DNA from: Halalkalibacter nanhaiisediminis
Lineage (GTDB): Bacteria > Bacillota > Bacilli > Bacillales > Bacillaceae_D
Assembly: GCF_007830185.1 (NCBI RefSeq)
Contig: NZ_VLKZ01000002.1
Location: forward strand, 450,397 to 514,396
Reading direction: 5' to 3'
Length of the DNA stretch: 64,000 bases
A model generated the notes under the pieces. It saw only the letters and a program-made list of their open reading frames with translations, had not been told where the DNA came from and did not search any database. Shown here one piece after another: positions 1-9,150 of the stretch (position 1 is the stretch's first letter; every line of letters starts with the position of its first letter). Position numbers and translations under genes: made by a program.

Positions 1-596
1 AATAATTCACGTTCTTCATGAATCTTTTTAAGCAACTCAAAAATTTTTCTGGATGTTGATGGATCCAAGCTCGCAACTGGTTCATCACCTAGTATAAGCT
101 TTGGAGACTGAAGCAAAGCTCTCGCAATGCCGACACGCTGCTTTTGGCCGCCACTAAGAGCTTCTACACGTTTATCGGCATGATCAGTAAGCCCTACCTG
201 CTCAAGCGCCTCGATTCCACGTCTTTTCTCCTCAGCAGTGAAAAGTCCAAGAAGGTTCTTATAAGAAGGACGATGACCAAAGGCACCTGTTAGCGTGTTT
301 TGAAAAACGGTCATCCGCGGAATTAAATTAAAATGTTGAAAAATCATCACCATTTCCGTTCGAACCTGTCGCATTTTTGCTTCTGATAATGTGGTTAGTT
401 CCGTTCCATCCCATTTGATTAAGCCAGAAGAAGGTTGCATGAGGCGGTTAATCGAACGAATAAACGTTGATTTACCAGCACCACTTTTTCCAAGCACGCA
501 AACAAATTCGCCCTTATTTAATGTCAATGATACATGATCAATCGCGTTCTCCTTCGACTTCGGATAGCGAACGACTAAATCAGAAATTGAAAGCAT
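1..596 (-). CDS. phnC: Phosphonate ABC transporter ATP-binding protein, 3' part beyond window
   Basis: ATPase subunit of a PhnCDE importer for phosphonates or related oxyanions, at the cytoplasmic face. The gene reads leftward from an ATG at 594-596 behind GGAGGAAGATCTG and runs off the window edge, so about the first 198 codons are visible. Seen: Walker A GKSGAGKST, a Q-loop (MIFQHFNLI), the ABC signature LSGGQKQR and Walker B LILGDEPVASLD. The spacing and the phnE-phnD genes upstream make a phnD-phnE-phnC operon. The substrate could also be phosphite or another phosphonate; no C-P lyase genes are in view. Confidence 0.93.
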   Translation of the reverse strand, partial: MLSISDLVVRYPKSKENAIDHVSLTLNKGEFVCVLGKSGAGKSTFIRSINRLMQPSSGLIKWDGTELTTLSEAKMRQVRTEMVMIFQHFNLIPRMTVFQNTLTGAFGHRPSYKNLLGLFTAEEKRRGIEALEQVGLTDHADKRVEALSGGQKQRVGIARALLQSPKLILGDEPVASLDPSTSRKIFELLKKIHEEREL

Positions 597-613
597 CAGA
601 TCTTCCTCCTACT

Positions 614-1375
614 TTAAATGACTCTTGCGCGAATACGTCCACCAATGAAGTCGACGAGAATGACAAGAATCATGATACAAATGATGTCAAGAGCAACAGC
701 TGTATAACGGAAGCTTTGAAAATGGTTAAAAAGCTGTTGTCCAATTCCACCGCCACCAATAAAGCCTAAAATGAGTGATGTTCGAATCGCAACTTCAAAA
801 CGATAGAAGTATTGCGATAATACATTCGGCCAAATTTGCGGCAAAATCGAGAAAAGATGACCAACCCATCTCGTTGCTCCAACTGATCTCATTGCTTCTT
901 GAGGGCCAGTATCTGCTGATTCAATTAATTCTGAAATAAGCTTTCCAAGAACGCCAATATTATGCAAAACAATTGCGATTACTGCCGCAAATGGTCCAAG
1001 CCCAAACGCCGTTACAAAGATTAATCCGAACACAATTTCAGGAATCGAGCGTAATCCACTAAGAAAAGAACGAGATGCCCAATACGTCGCAATTGACCCA
1101 CTCGTATTTTGTGCAGCAAAAAAACTAAATGGCAAGGCAATAACAAGAGCGATAATCGACCCTAAAAACGCCACCGCAAGTGTTACAAGACTGTGATAAG
1201 CCATACTAGGAAAGAGTGACCACTCAATCGGAAAAAAACGAGTGGTCACCATTTCATAAATATTCCCGAATTGTGTAAGCTTGCTCCATTCAAAGCCTGT
1301 CATGTACATGCTCCACCAGCATGCCAAAATAATCAGCAGGACATAAACGATATATCGCTTACGAAACCAAACCAT
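614..1375 (-). CDS. phnE: Phosphonate ABC transporter permease
   Basis: Membrane permease of the PhnCDE importer, 253 residues. One hydrophobic segment lies near the N-terminus and several follow in the BPD_transp_1 domain. The cytoplasmic coupling motif is readable as EAMRSVGATRWVGHLFSILP (about residues 160-180), typical of the contact with the ATPase. It sits 10 bp after phnD and 17 bp before phnC, all leftward, so the three are co-transcribed. Only one permease is present; some genomes carry two phnE copies. Confidence 0.93.
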   Translation of the reverse strand: MVWFRKRYIVYVLLIILACWWSMYMTGFEWSKLTQFGNIYEMVTTRFFPIEWSLFPSMAYHSLVTLAVAFLGSIIALVIALPFSFFAAQNTSGSIATYWASRSFLSGLRSIPEIVFGLIFVTAFGLGPFAAVIAIVLHNIGVLGKLISELIESADTGPQEAMRSVGATRWVGHLFSILPQIWPNVLSQYFYRFEVAIRTSLILGFIGGGGIGQQLFNHFQSFRYTAVALDIICIMILVILVDFIGGRIRARVI

Positions 1376-1385
1376 AGAACATCCC

Positions 1386-2330
1386 TTACTCTTCTTCTAA
1401 AGTAAGCATATCGAATTCACGAGCTGCTTCTAATACATCCGCATATTGACTATCATCCGCTTCAACAAATTTTGTTGCTCCACCAAAGATACGTAGAATC
1501 TCTTCATCCTCAATTTCATAGAATGCTTCTTGAACTTGAGAAATCAGCTCATCATCCATCTGAGCAGGTACTACCCAAGGATATTGATAAAGTTGTTCTG
1601 ACTGCCAAATCACTTTGATATCGTCACGTAACGTACCACCATTGTTTTCGTCTTCCGTCATTAATGCTTCAAGAATCGCACTATCAATTGCTCCAGCATC
1701 AACTGTTTGATCTTGCACTAAAGTCGCAACAACATCGTGAGATCCAGCAAATTGAATTTGATTAAATTCATGATTATCTTCACTCTCGTAGTAACCAAGA
1801 TTACGTAACTCTAGTCCAGGAATTAAATGACCTGAAGTAGATGAAATGCTCGCAAATGCAAAATCAACTTCAGCCCGGTCCTCAAGCATGTCCTCTAGAT
1901 TCTCCCATTCTGCATCTGCATGCGTAATAATGTTTGAATAATAGTAAGGACTTCCATCAATTTCTTGTGTAATAATGGCCTTGGCTCCGCTCTGTTCATG
2001 AGCAATTAAGTACGTTAGAGGTCCTAAGTATGCCAAATCAATGTGATTGTAGTTAAGAGCTTCAACGACCGCATTATAGTTAGGGTACTGTTCTACTACC
2101 ACTTCACGACCTAGACGATCTGCAAGATGCTCTTCTAAGTTGTTTAAGCCTGTTTCCATTTCACCGATAGATTGTGACGGGATAACAGCTATTTCAAATA
2201 CTTCATCTGAACCTTCTTCAACGGCCTCTTCTGACCCTTCTGCAGGAGTTTCAGTTGTTTCTTCCGTTTCTGATCCACCGCATGCCGTTAACACAAGGGC
2301 AAGACCAAGAGAAATCATCCATTTCTTCAT
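1386..2330 (-). CDS. phnD: Phosphonate ABC transporter substrate-binding lipoprotein
   Basis: Extracellular binding protein of the PhnCDE importer, about 314 residues. The chosen ATG (2330) follows AAGGTGGAG and gives a classical lipoprotein signal, MKKWMISLGLALVLTACGG, with lipobox LTAC. A GTG 12 nt upstream is also in frame but overlaps the ribosome binding site. After a Glu/Ser/Thr-rich linker comes the PhnD-type fold, with recognisable blocks such as NYNAVVEALNYNHIDLAYLGP and a Ser-Thr-Ser phosphonate-binding stretch (ISSTSGHLIPG). First gene of the operon. Ligand not determinable from sequence. Confidence 0.92.
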   Translation of the reverse strand: MKKWMISLGLALVLTACGGSETEETTETPAEGSEEAVEEGSDEVFEIAVIPSQSIGEMETGLNNLEEHLADRLGREVVVEQYPNYNAVVEALNYNHIDLAYLGPLTYLIAHEQSGAKAIITQEIDGSPYYYSNIITHADAEWENLEDMLEDRAEVDFAFASISSTSGHLIPGLELRNLGYYESEDNHEFNQIQFAGSHDVVATLVQDQTVDAGAIDSAILEALMTEDENNGGTLRDDIKVIWQSEQLYQYPWVVPAQMDDELISQVQEAFYEIEDEEILRIFGGATKFVEADDSQYADVLEAAREFDMLTLEEE

Positions 2331-2416
2331 TCTTTTCTCCACCTTTTCTTTATACTGTTGACTTGTAAAAATCTATCACCGGTTACTCAGTTTGTAAAGT
2401 AATATCACTTGAACAA

Positions 2417-3478
2417 CTAATAGATATTTTCTTCCTTTTTTGCTAAACAATGATGATACACATGAAGGAATTGCTTTATTTCCTGCTCTACTGAATGATG
2501 AAGGGAGACATGCTGCTTTGCATTTTGACAAAGTTGTTCGTTCAAGTTTTCTTTTTGTAAAAGATCAGTTAACAATAGAGGAAACTCTGTAGCCGTTTCA
2601 AACAATAGACCCGTTTTTCGATGCTTAATGATGCTTTCATTTCCAGGGATTTTCCTCGCCATAATTGGTTTACCCACATACATCGCTTCAAGCAAAGACG
2701 TAGGCTGTCCCTCTGAAATCGATGTATTTAAGACAACATCAAATTGGTCATATACATCAAACATCTGATCAAGAGCCACTTCCTCTAAGTAGTAAAACCA
2801 GTCATATTTAGCTTGTAACCTTTTCACTTCTTGCAAAACATCATCATCAAGGGCAGCCCCAAGGATCGAAAAGGTTAACTCTGGCCAAGTTTCTCTCATT
2901 TTCACTAACTCTTCCAATAAGAAAAATACATCTTTAACTGGTCGCAACCCCGCAGGAAGCAAAAGTTTAGGATAACCTTTAACTGGATTGATAGGGGCAG
3001 GCTCTTTGCTTTCTGGAAGCCACACACTTTGCGGAATAACATATACACGATCTGTCAGTTCTGGATAAGCGTCAATCATTTTTGATTGTCCGTTTTCACT
3101 GAAAACTGTAATCGCACAAGACTCATCCGCTACTGATTTCATGAGCGTTACCGCATCAGGATTCTTTAAATCTTCATTAATATCAGTGCCGCCTGAAGTG
3201 AGAATGTATGGTTTCTCTAACATTAAGTGCGGAAGACGTTTAAACCATTGTGCAAATCGTTTTAAATGAAGAACATGATAAAGAGCTGCCTCTTGAAAAT
3301 GGTTGTCCCATTTCGCGTTCCACGTATCCTCTTCATAAGCGAAGACGACTACATTCATCCCTTGGCATTTCAGCCCATTTACTATCCTTTTTGCCGTCGT
3401 TGAATTACCTCGATTTTGTTGATAATAGGGCGTGAAAAAGAGGATTTTTTTATCTTTTATAAAGCCATTCTTGTTCAT
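2417..3478 (-). CDS. GT-B fold glycosyltransferase overlapping selB, SenB-like candidate
   Basis: A 353-residue GT4-like glycosyltransferase. Seen: N-terminal Rossmann block [19 protein letters not shown], a central LRPVKD block, and a C-terminal donor-site block with ISEGQPTSLLEAMYVGKP then IPGNESII. The start ATG lies inside the last codons of selB (29-nt overlap) with no clear Shine-Dalgarno, so translation is probably coupled to selB. The TGGTD, LRPVKD and IPGN blocks recall the SenB/TIGR04348 selenosugar synthase family, which transfers selenium to a sugar nucleotide. That is from memory and is inference; an ordinary cell-surface glycosyltransferase is the alternative. Confidence 0.75.
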   Translation of the reverse strand: MNKNGFIKDKKILFFTPYYQQNRGNSTTAKRIVNGLKCQGMNVVVFAYEEDTWNAKWDNHFQEAALYHVLHLKRFAQWFKRLPHLMLEKPYILTSGGTDINEDLKNPDAVTLMKSVADESCAITVFSENGQSKMIDAYPELTDRVYVIPQSVWLPESKEPAPINPVKGYPKLLLPAGLRPVKDVFFLLEELVKMRETWPELTFSILGAALDDDVLQEVKRLQAKYDWFYYLEEVALDQMFDVYDQFDVVLNTSISEGQPTSLLEAMYVGKPIMARKIPGNESIIKHRKTGLLFETATEFPLLLTDLLQKENLNEQLCQNAKQHVSLHHSVEQEIKQFLHVYHHCLAKKEENIY

Positions 3479-5360
3479 AATCGTCTGTCCACCTACGTTC
3501 TTGTTCTTGTCTTATCGTCAACCCCAACTTGTCTATCTTCTCAAGAAATGGAACCAAATATTTCCGAGATAAACCTGTCACTTCCTTAGCCTCTTGTAAA
3601 GAAAACGATTCATTTGTCTTTTCTTTCATTTCTCTAATAGCTTGTTTGAAAGGCTCTGCATGAATCGAAAGCTTATCATCGATCTGAAAGAGAATTTCCT
3701 GCTGATGAAAGTAGTGAATTAATTCCTCAAAAAGATCTTGCGGTATTTGCTGTTTCTGAATATGCTCGAATACTGGTGAAACTTGCAAGTCTTCCTCTTG
3801 AATCGCTTTCATCACATGCTCTACTCGTTTCGCCCATTTTTCAGGAGGATGAGGACTGTGGGAGCCTAGTGCAACATATGGACCTTCAAGCGTAAGCCAT
3901 TGCTTATCGCCCCCTTCTTCAATCATCCATTCTAGTATTTTTTTTGGATATGTTTGAAGATAACTTTGAACGAGCTCAGCCTTTTTTATTCCTTGACGTA
4001 ATGGATATTCTAGGTGATAGTGAGCCAATTCCGCCTCAATAGATTCACGTAAAGACTGAATCACTTTTTCACTTGTAATCTCACCAGTTGGTAGAATGAT
4101 GAATTGCGCTTGCTCATCCATCCATTTAGCAAGCTGTTCTTCAGATAAATGAACACTATTACTTGCTTCTTTAATAGTCAGGAGTTTTTTCTCAAGTATT
4201 AGTTGTTGGAATTGTTCTTCTGGTGTTGCTGCTTTCTTCTGCTCTAATGTTCGTACCGTCTCTTCTCCAAAACGGTATTTTTGCCCATGAGCGTCAATGA
4301 CAGTTCCTCCACCGATCGTCTCCATTGGTGTAGGACGACGAAGAATAAAACGATCCCCTCTTCGTGTCACGATCGGTTCATCTAATCGAAGCTGACACAC
4401 CATTTCTTCATTTCCTTCAGTTAGTTCATTTCGATCAAAGAAGACAATCTTTCCGTACACTTCTGCTGTTCCAATATGAAGCTTAATCGCGCTCCGTTGT
4501 TTTATACTATAGCGAAGCTCGGCAACTGTATGTAACGAAACATCAATCGTATCTGTTGCTTCATAATGACCACTTGCAGCTAGCACATCACCACGTTTTA
4601 TTTCATCTTTTCCAATACCGCCTAAATTAACTGCAACCCTCTGACCAGCTCTCCCGTTTTGACGTGGTTCGTGATGAACTTGCAGCTGCCTTGCACGTAC
4701 CGATTTTTTTTGTGGGAGAATTTCAAGTACGTCTCCTTCTTTTACCACACCCTCATATACCGTGCCACGAACAACTGTCCCTTGCCCATGAACCGTAAAT
4801 ACCTGATCGATTGGCAACCTGAAAGCTCCACTTGCATCACGACTAGATAACCCTGCAAGCTCATGCGCGAGTTCTGTTTTCAACTGATCAATCCCCACTC
4901 CGCTCTTACTATCGACAAAGAACACTTTTGCATCTTCTAAAAATGTTCCTTCGACTGTTTCACGAATATCAAGCTCAACCAATTCATGCATTTCTTCATC
5001 AACACGATCCATTTTTGTCACAACAATGATTCCTTGTTCAATCCCAAGTAATCGTAAAATATCAATATGTTCACGTGTTTGCGGCATAACACCTTCATCT
5101 GCTGCAACAACGAGCATCACAAGGTCGATCCCTGCGACTCCAGCAATCATTTGACGAATAAACCGTTCATGTCCAGGAACATCAATCAACGAAACTTCCA
5201 TTTCATCGTTCAATTTCAATGGAGCATACCCCAATTCAATTGAAATCTGTCGTTCCTGCTCTTCCTTTAAACGATCTGTATCAATATTTGTCAGTGCTTT
5301 TGTTAATGTTGTTTTACCATGATCAATATGACCAGCCATTCCAACCGTATAATGATTCAT
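3450..5360 (-). CDS. selB: Selenocysteine-specific translation elongation factor SelB
   Basis: GTPase that delivers Sec-tRNA to UGA codons followed by a SECIS hairpin. About 636 residues. Seen: G1 GHIDHGKT (residues ~11-18), G3 DVPGHE, G4 TKMD; EF-Tu-like beta domains including VRGTVYEG and RRGDRFILR; then about 260 C-terminal residues of winged-helix repeats that bind the SECIS RNA. Domain order and length are as in bacterial SelB. The ATG at 5360 was preferred over the TTG just before it. It is divergent from tRNA-Sec at 5540 and overlaps the downstream glycosyltransferase. selA and selD are not in the window. Confidence 0.96.
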   Translation of the reverse strand: MNHYTVGMAGHIDHGKTTLTKALTNIDTDRLKEEQERQISIELGYAPLKLNDEMEVSLIDVPGHERFIRQMIAGVAGIDLVMLVVAADEGVMPQTREHIDILRLLGIEQGIIVVTKMDRVDEEMHELVELDIRETVEGTFLEDAKVFFVDSKSGVGIDQLKTELAHELAGLSSRDASGAFRLPIDQVFTVHGQGTVVRGTVYEGVVKEGDVLEILPQKKSVRARQLQVHHEPRQNGRAGQRVAVNLGGIGKDEIKRGDVLAASGHYEATDTIDVSLHTVAELRYSIKQRSAIKLHIGTAEVYGKIVFFDRNELTEGNEEMVCQLRLDEPIVTRRGDRFILRRPTPMETIGGGTVIDAHGQKYRFGEETVRTLEQKKAATPEEQFQQLILEKKLLTIKEASNSVHLSEEQLAKWMDEQAQFIILPTGEITSEKVIQSLRESIEAELAHYHLEYPLRQGIKKAELVQSYLQTYPKKILEWMIEEGGDKQWLTLEGPYVALGSHSPHPPEKWAKRVEHVMKAIQEEDLQVSPVFEHIQKQQIPQDLFEELIHYFHQQEILFQIDDKLSIHAEPFKQAIREMKEKTNESFSLQEAKEVTGLSRKYLVPFLEKIDKLGLTIRQEQERRWTDDYEQEWLYKR

Positions 5361-5435
5361 CAATTCAAAATCCCTTCTACATTACTGCTTATTTCCATTC
5401 TTTAATCATACTATATGCGTGTAATGAAGGAAAAT

Positions 5436-5472
5436 AAAAAGAACAAGCACTCACGAGGGGCTTGCTCCATCA
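5436..5472 (-). terminator. Possible leftward terminator upstream of selB
   Basis: Arms GAACAAGC and GCTTGCTC (one mismatch, 11-nt loop) are followed on the minus strand by a T-rich run. It would stop transcription coming leftward from the island before it reaches selB. Confidence 0.45.
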
Positions 5473-5482
5473 AGTAAACGAT

Positions 5483-5511
5483 TTGCACAAATGAAAGCAT
5501 GATTGTATAAT
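5483..5511 (+). promoter_or_regulatory. Promoter of tRNA-Sec
   Basis: TTGCAC (5483-5488), a 17-nt spacer and TATAAT (5506-5511) form a good sigma-A promoter, with the tRNA 5' end 29 nt downstream. Confidence 0.75.
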
Positions 5512-5539
5512 GAATTCTGTTGCTTAAATTTTATAACAC

Positions 5540-5636
5540 GGGGCTGGCTGCGACACTGGTGTTCGCCACGGTCTTCAAAACCGCTTGGGAGGCGCGTGCC
5601 GTCTCCGCTAGGTTCGATTCCTAGACAGTCCCGCCA
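5540..5636 (+). tRNA. selC: tRNA-Sec (anticodon TCA)
   Basis: 97-nt selenocysteine tRNA ending in encoded CCA. The anticodon loop is CTTCAAA with TCA anticodon in a CGGT/ACCG stem. There is a long extra arm (around 5582-5606), and the T arm CTAGG-TTCGATT-CCTAG is followed by CAGTCCCG-CCA, pairing with the 5' GGGGCTG. The acceptor plus T stack is long, as usual for tRNA-Sec, although the eighth acceptor pair would be G-A. Its 3' half is the likely integration site of the island to the right. Confidence 0.95.
5601..5636 (+). repeat. Left attachment site (attL) within tRNA-Sec 3' end
   Basis: The last 36 nt of tRNA-Sec recur in decayed form at 40181-40215, with 12 identical bases (GTTCGATTCCTA) in the core and GTCTC at the left end. 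Together with the integrase gene 100 bp away and pointing at the tRNA, this marks the likely island boundary. Inference from sequence alone. Confidence 0.65.
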
Positions 5637-5737
5637 AACCTTACATATCAAGGGTTTGAGCTTTCTCCTTATTTTAACAACAAAAGGAAGAACCGAACCT
5701 AAAACATAAATAGGTGCCGAAAAGGTGCCATTTTTTT

Positions 5738-6892
5738 TTACTGATCTAAGGCAGCATCGAAAACGGTAACCGCACCATCTTGAAGGGTGGGTAGGACATG
5801 ACTATATAAATCTAAGGTTATGGAGACTTTGCTATGTCCTAAGCGTTCACTGGCAACTTTAGGGTGTACATTATTTTGAAGTAGTATAGTTGCATGTGTA
5901 TGGCGTAAATCATGAAGTCGACTATTCGGTAATCCTGCTGTTTTTAGTGCTTTTTTATACGCCCTACATAAGTCACGCGCATCAAAAAAGTGTCCTTTAG
6001 AGTTGGTAAAAACCAAATTTTGAGGATTAAAAGATTCTCCTAACGCCTTTTTCGTCTTTTTATGTTTATTCCAATGTTTTTTTAGAAACTCCGATAAACT
6101 CTTCCCCATAATAATCGATCTTTCTTTGCCGTTTTTGGTACTATTTTTAATTATGACCCCTTCACCTTTCACAACACACGCTGTTGATCGAATATAAATT
6201 TTTCGATTTTCCAAATCTACATCATCCCACTTCAACGCTCTAAGTTCACCTACGCGAGCACCTGTTTGTGCAGCTGAAAAAATGATAGGATAGTAAATCT
6301 CACTTGACTTAGCACTTTCAAAAAGTCGAATTAACTGTTCCGGCGTAAAGGTTGTAATTTAAAATTTGACTGGTTTAGGAGCTTTTGCTTTTAGGGCAAC
6401 GTTATGGTTTATAAATTCCCAATCCACGGCATCATTTAGTGCTTTACATAACAAGCGATGATGATACTTAACTGTTTGTGCAGATAATCCCGCATAATTT
6501 TCGCTTGAATCTATCTTTAATTTTTCCATGTAATAATTTTGCACATCCTGCACAGTTAAGTCACGTAATTTTATGGTTCCTATTCCTGTCAGTAGATGAA
6601 CTCTAATGATTCCTTCATAGCCCCTAAAAGTATTCGGTGAAGTACTTGATTGAACATAGGCTTTAAGCCAATAATCTAGATATGCTCCTAGTGTGATATC
6701 ATTGTTGGTTATTTGATTGATTTCTTCTTTTTTAAGCTCGTTGGTGGCTAATGCCATAGCTGTCTTTGCTTCTTTTTTAGTTCTAAACCCTTTTTTAACG
6801 ATACGTTTTCTTTTTCCATTTTGATTGAATCCTGCCTCAATACTATATAACCACTTTTTACTGTTTTTATCTTGTCTAACGTGTCCAACCAT
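5738..6892 (-). pseudogene. int: Tyrosine-recombinase integrase with in-frame stop (tRNA-Sec island)
   Basis: Tn916/phage-type integrase broken by one TAA at 6359-6361. Both sides are in the same frame: upstream ends KAPKPVKF, and after the stop it continues ITTFTPEQLIRLFE and on to the C-terminus. The start at 6892 (MVGHVRQ) follows AAGGAGG. Arm-type DNA-binding and SAM-like core-binding domains occupy the first ~175 codons. The catalytic domain keeps TGARVGE (Arg), HDLRHTHAT (His-x-x-Arg) and LDLYSHV (Tyr). GAA to TAA is the simplest origin. The stop is TAA, so selenocysteine readthrough does not explain it. Probably inactive. Confidence 0.88.
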
Positions 6893-7020
6893 TACTTCAT
6901 ATTCCTCCTTATAAATGGATGGGCACCAAGTTTGCACCACTCTCAGTATCGTAAAAAGATCCGTGCTTTAAACAAAAATTGGTTAATTTAATGGCCCCCA
7001 AACCTTTTTATGCGCTTTCA

Positions 7021-7203
7021 TTAATATGGTCCTTTTAACCAGCTAAGAAAGGATCTCTTAGGGATTAATATTCTACTCCCAACTCTAACTACATGAAATT
7101 GCTTTGAATGAACTAAATCGTAAGCTTTTCCTCTACCAATATCCAAAAATTTTTCAATATCTTTAACTGTTAAGATGTCATTTAATTCTACTATCCTTCG
7201 CAT
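7021..7203 (-). CDS. Excisionase-family DNA-binding protein
   Basis: 60-residue protein with a MerR-like winged helix of the HTH_17/excisionase type: LTVKDIEKFLDIGRGKAYDL, then FHVVRVGSRILIPKRSFLSWL. Such proteins bend attachment-site DNA and steer integrases toward excision. It lies directly upstream of the integrase in the same direction, as in Tn916-like and phage modules. The integrase is interrupted, so this gene may be a relic. Start ATG at 7203 follows a GGGGGGAG stretch. Confidence 0.8.
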   Translation of the reverse strand: MRRIVELNDILTVKDIEKFLDIGRGKAYDLVHSKQFHVVRVGSRILIPKRSFLSWLKGPY

Positions 7204-7285
7204 AGCTCCCCCCTACCTTTGCGATTTGATTAGTTGCCTGATGTATCGAAATAATTAATAGAACTAATTCCTAACCTTTCATCTA

Positions 7286-7325
7286 AAACAAAAAACCTCC
7301 CTAATACAATAGTAATAAGAGGTTT
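7286..7325 (-). terminator. Leftward terminator
   Basis: AAACCTC and GAGGTTT arms (7 bp) with a T run on the minus strand. It probably ends the transcript of the DUF3221-like gene. Confidence 0.6.
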
Positions 7326-7426
7326 CACAAAATTATTAAAAAGCTTACTTTCACCCTTAAGATAGGGTGAAGTGTATCGTATTACGTGATAATAAAGATG
7401 TTTAATTTTGAAGCTTCAAATACGCA

Positions 7427-7456
7427 TTACACCGTCCAAAAATATGGACGGTGTAA
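7427..7456. repeat. Perfect 12-bp hairpin
   Basis: TTACACCGTCCA at 7427-7438 and its exact complement at 7445-7456 are separated by 6 nt. Neither strand has a convincing T tail, so it may be an operator or an element end rather than a terminator. Confidence 0.6.
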
Positions 7457-7582
7457 AAATAAGGTTGTTTAACTTTAGGTGCAATTGCTGAATAACACTT
7501 CGTAGATGTAATAATATAGTCGTTTAAAAATCTAAGTTTTCTGCAACAATCGCGCCCTTTAGTTGAAGAAGACAAGTTAAAA

Positions 7583-7921
7583 CTATCGTAATTTATTTAT
7601 TTCTATAGCATCCATTCGAGGTGGAAGGGATGTTTCAACAACATTTCCAGCTTTCACTTTTACTCTATCTCCAATTTTAATATCTTCTAATTGATTCTCT
7701 GATGTATAAAACCAAATCGAATCATTCATATAAGTTCGAATTAATTCCTCAGTGGGTTCACCTTCAATTTGAATCTTGGTGTCTGTAACAACTAAAACAG
7801 TGGTATCGTCAATTTGAATTACTGTCCTTCTAAAAGACGGACTTATAACATTATCATAGAGGACATAAGAAGCGATAATTAATACTATAACTGCAATTAT
7901 TAAATACGTTATTCTCTTCAA
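7583..7921 (-). CDS. Membrane-anchored DUF3221-like protein
   Basis: 112 residues. An N-terminal hydrophobic anchor (about residues 4-22) is followed by a small extracellular beta-rich domain. The domain ends with IKIGDRVKVKAGNVVETSLPPRMDA, a pattern typical of DUF3221/YobA-type OB-like domains of bacilli. Function unknown. Cargo gene of the island with its own transcription unit; no operon partners. Family assignment rests on the GDRV(K)V...P-R-x-x-A ending. Confidence 0.65.
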   Translation of the reverse strand: MKRITYLIIAVIVLIIASYVLYDNVISPSFRRTVIQIDDTTVLVVTDTKIQIEGEPTEELIRTYMNDSIWFYTSENQLEDIKIGDRVKVKAGNVVETSLPPRMDAIEINKLR

Positions 7922-8271
7922 TTAACTCACCCCTTTTAAAAATAACGATATCAATAGTTTTTACATCATTCCTCAAGTATTCTGCCCGTTAGTCGAACAA
8001 GGAAAGCGATACTTTTTGTTCAAGCATCGCACCCAATTGTTGAAGATTGTTTTAAAGACTTTATTGAAGAAAAGCATTGGTTTCGTTTAATAACAAAGAG
8101 GATTAATTTATAAAATTAACGGTTTTCTTAAGACCAGGACTTCAATTGTTCTATCGAGTCTGTTTGAAACACCATTGCCAGAAGCCAAGAGGTAAATACC
8201 TAACAAACATAAAACTCCCCCTTTATTGATATTAGACGAAGTTGATAGACTACGTTGCATCTTTTTTATCG
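7922..8271. other. Gap without recognisable gene
   Basis: Contains a diverged copy (around 8022-8050) of a short motif also seen near 7543-7570 and 9508-9526. No supported gene. Confidence 0.5.
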
Positions 8272-8572
8272 CTAAACTGTCCTATAGTTTAAGTAGACTC
8301 CTTCACAACCCTTAGCTATTTCAACATAAATATCCAACTTTTTTGCAAAACTTGATGGGGGCTCTATCGATTGGATATGAATATACATTATTTGAGGGTT
8401 CATAAACAGCCAGTGATTATGCAGGGCACTCACTATCAACCCCTGGTGGACAATTGAAGACATAAAGCTGGGGGATCTCTTCTTGTAAAAGTGCAAATTC
8501 AGCCAGGTTAAATGCATTGCCGCTATCGTCCAAGGATTCAAATAATACACCTACTGGCAAAAAATCAGCCAT
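8272..8572 (-). pseudogene. Frameshifted DUF1259 protein remnant
   Basis: Two overlapping minus-strand frames together read like a DUF1259 (LppY/LpqO-type) protein. From 8572, one frame gives MADFLPVGVLFESLDDSGN and LAEFALLQEEIPQLY. A shifted frame then gives HQGLIVSALHNHWLFMNP, QIMYIHIQSIEPPSSFAKK and the end YLNYRTV. The conserved SALHNHWLF and MY-H blocks are characteristic. The N-terminal half of the family is absent, so this is a truncated and frameshifted relic. Confidence 0.65.
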
Positions 8573-8661
8573 ATCCAGTTAGGAAATGGCTGTATGTATG
8601 TTATTGAAGAAGCACATCGGATGTATGATCTTAGAATTCCCCATCAAATTATTAGATAAGA

Positions 8662-9132
8662 TTAGTGAGTGTCGTTTTCAACTATCAGTAAATCAGTTTC
8701 AATCATAGCCTCATTACCTTTAAATTCACTTTGTCTCTCTGAGAAGTTAAAATCTAAGAAAACTTTATCTCCTTCACTAATCTCATTAACAGTCATTTCG
8801 TTTCCGTTTGTACTTACTACCTTTAAATTCTGTGTAAGCTTGACGTGTAAAAATGTATGAACTGCCTCTACTGTTGCACCTCTCTCTTGTGCATATTGCC
8901 AAAAAAACTCTGTAATGTCCAATGTAATATAATCATCATAGAGACTACCACTATAATAACTCATAAGCGGATTATCTAAACTCTCTAATATAAGCTTGTC
9001 TTCTTCTACTGTAACATCAACATTAGAACTTTCTTTGCCTGGTTCTACTTCCATATTGTTTCCATCCGCACAAGCACTTAATAGGGTAAAGGCTATTACT
9101 GTTATTAGGAATAGTGATATAGATTTCTTCAT
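8662..9132 (-). CDS. Hypothetical lipoprotein
   Basis: About 156 residues. The ATG at 9132 follows GGAGGTG and gives a lipoprotein signal MKKSISLFLITVIAFTLLSAC with lipobox LLSAC. A Glu-rich linker precedes a mature domain. That domain contains a later EGDKVFLDF stretch like those of small OB-type lipoprotein domains. No family recognised. It sits among other secreted small proteins of the island with no operon partner. Expected on the outer face of the membrane. Confidence 0.7.
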   Translation of the reverse strand: MKKSISLFLITVIAFTLLSACADGNNMEVEPGKESSNVDVTVEEDKLILESLDNPLMSYYSGSLYDDYITLDITEFFWQYAQERGATVEAVHTFLHVKLTQNLKVVSTNGNEMTVNEISEGDKVFLDFNFSERQSEFKGNEAMIETDLLIVENDTH

Positions 9133-9150
9133 AAAATGACACACCTCCAT

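Larger units (their letters stand above)
7204..7582. other. Intergenic stretch with hairpins, no gene seen
   Basis: AT-rich. It holds a leftward terminator, a 14-nt palindrome TTTGAAGCTTCAAA at 7407-7420, and a perfect 12-bp hairpin at 7427-7456. No open frame with a plausible ribosome binding site was seen. Confidence 0.6.

Noticed and set aside
2343..2416. Riboswitch upstream of phnD
   Set aside because: The leader is short and shows no structure that I recognise.
5451..5709. Open frames of 66-68 codons on both strands across tRNA-Sec
   Set aside because: They are chance frames through a tRNA gene; no ribosome binding site or protein-like sequence.
6359..6361. Recoding of the integrase stop as selenocysteine
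   Set aside because: The codon is TAA, not TGA, and integrases are not selenoproteins.
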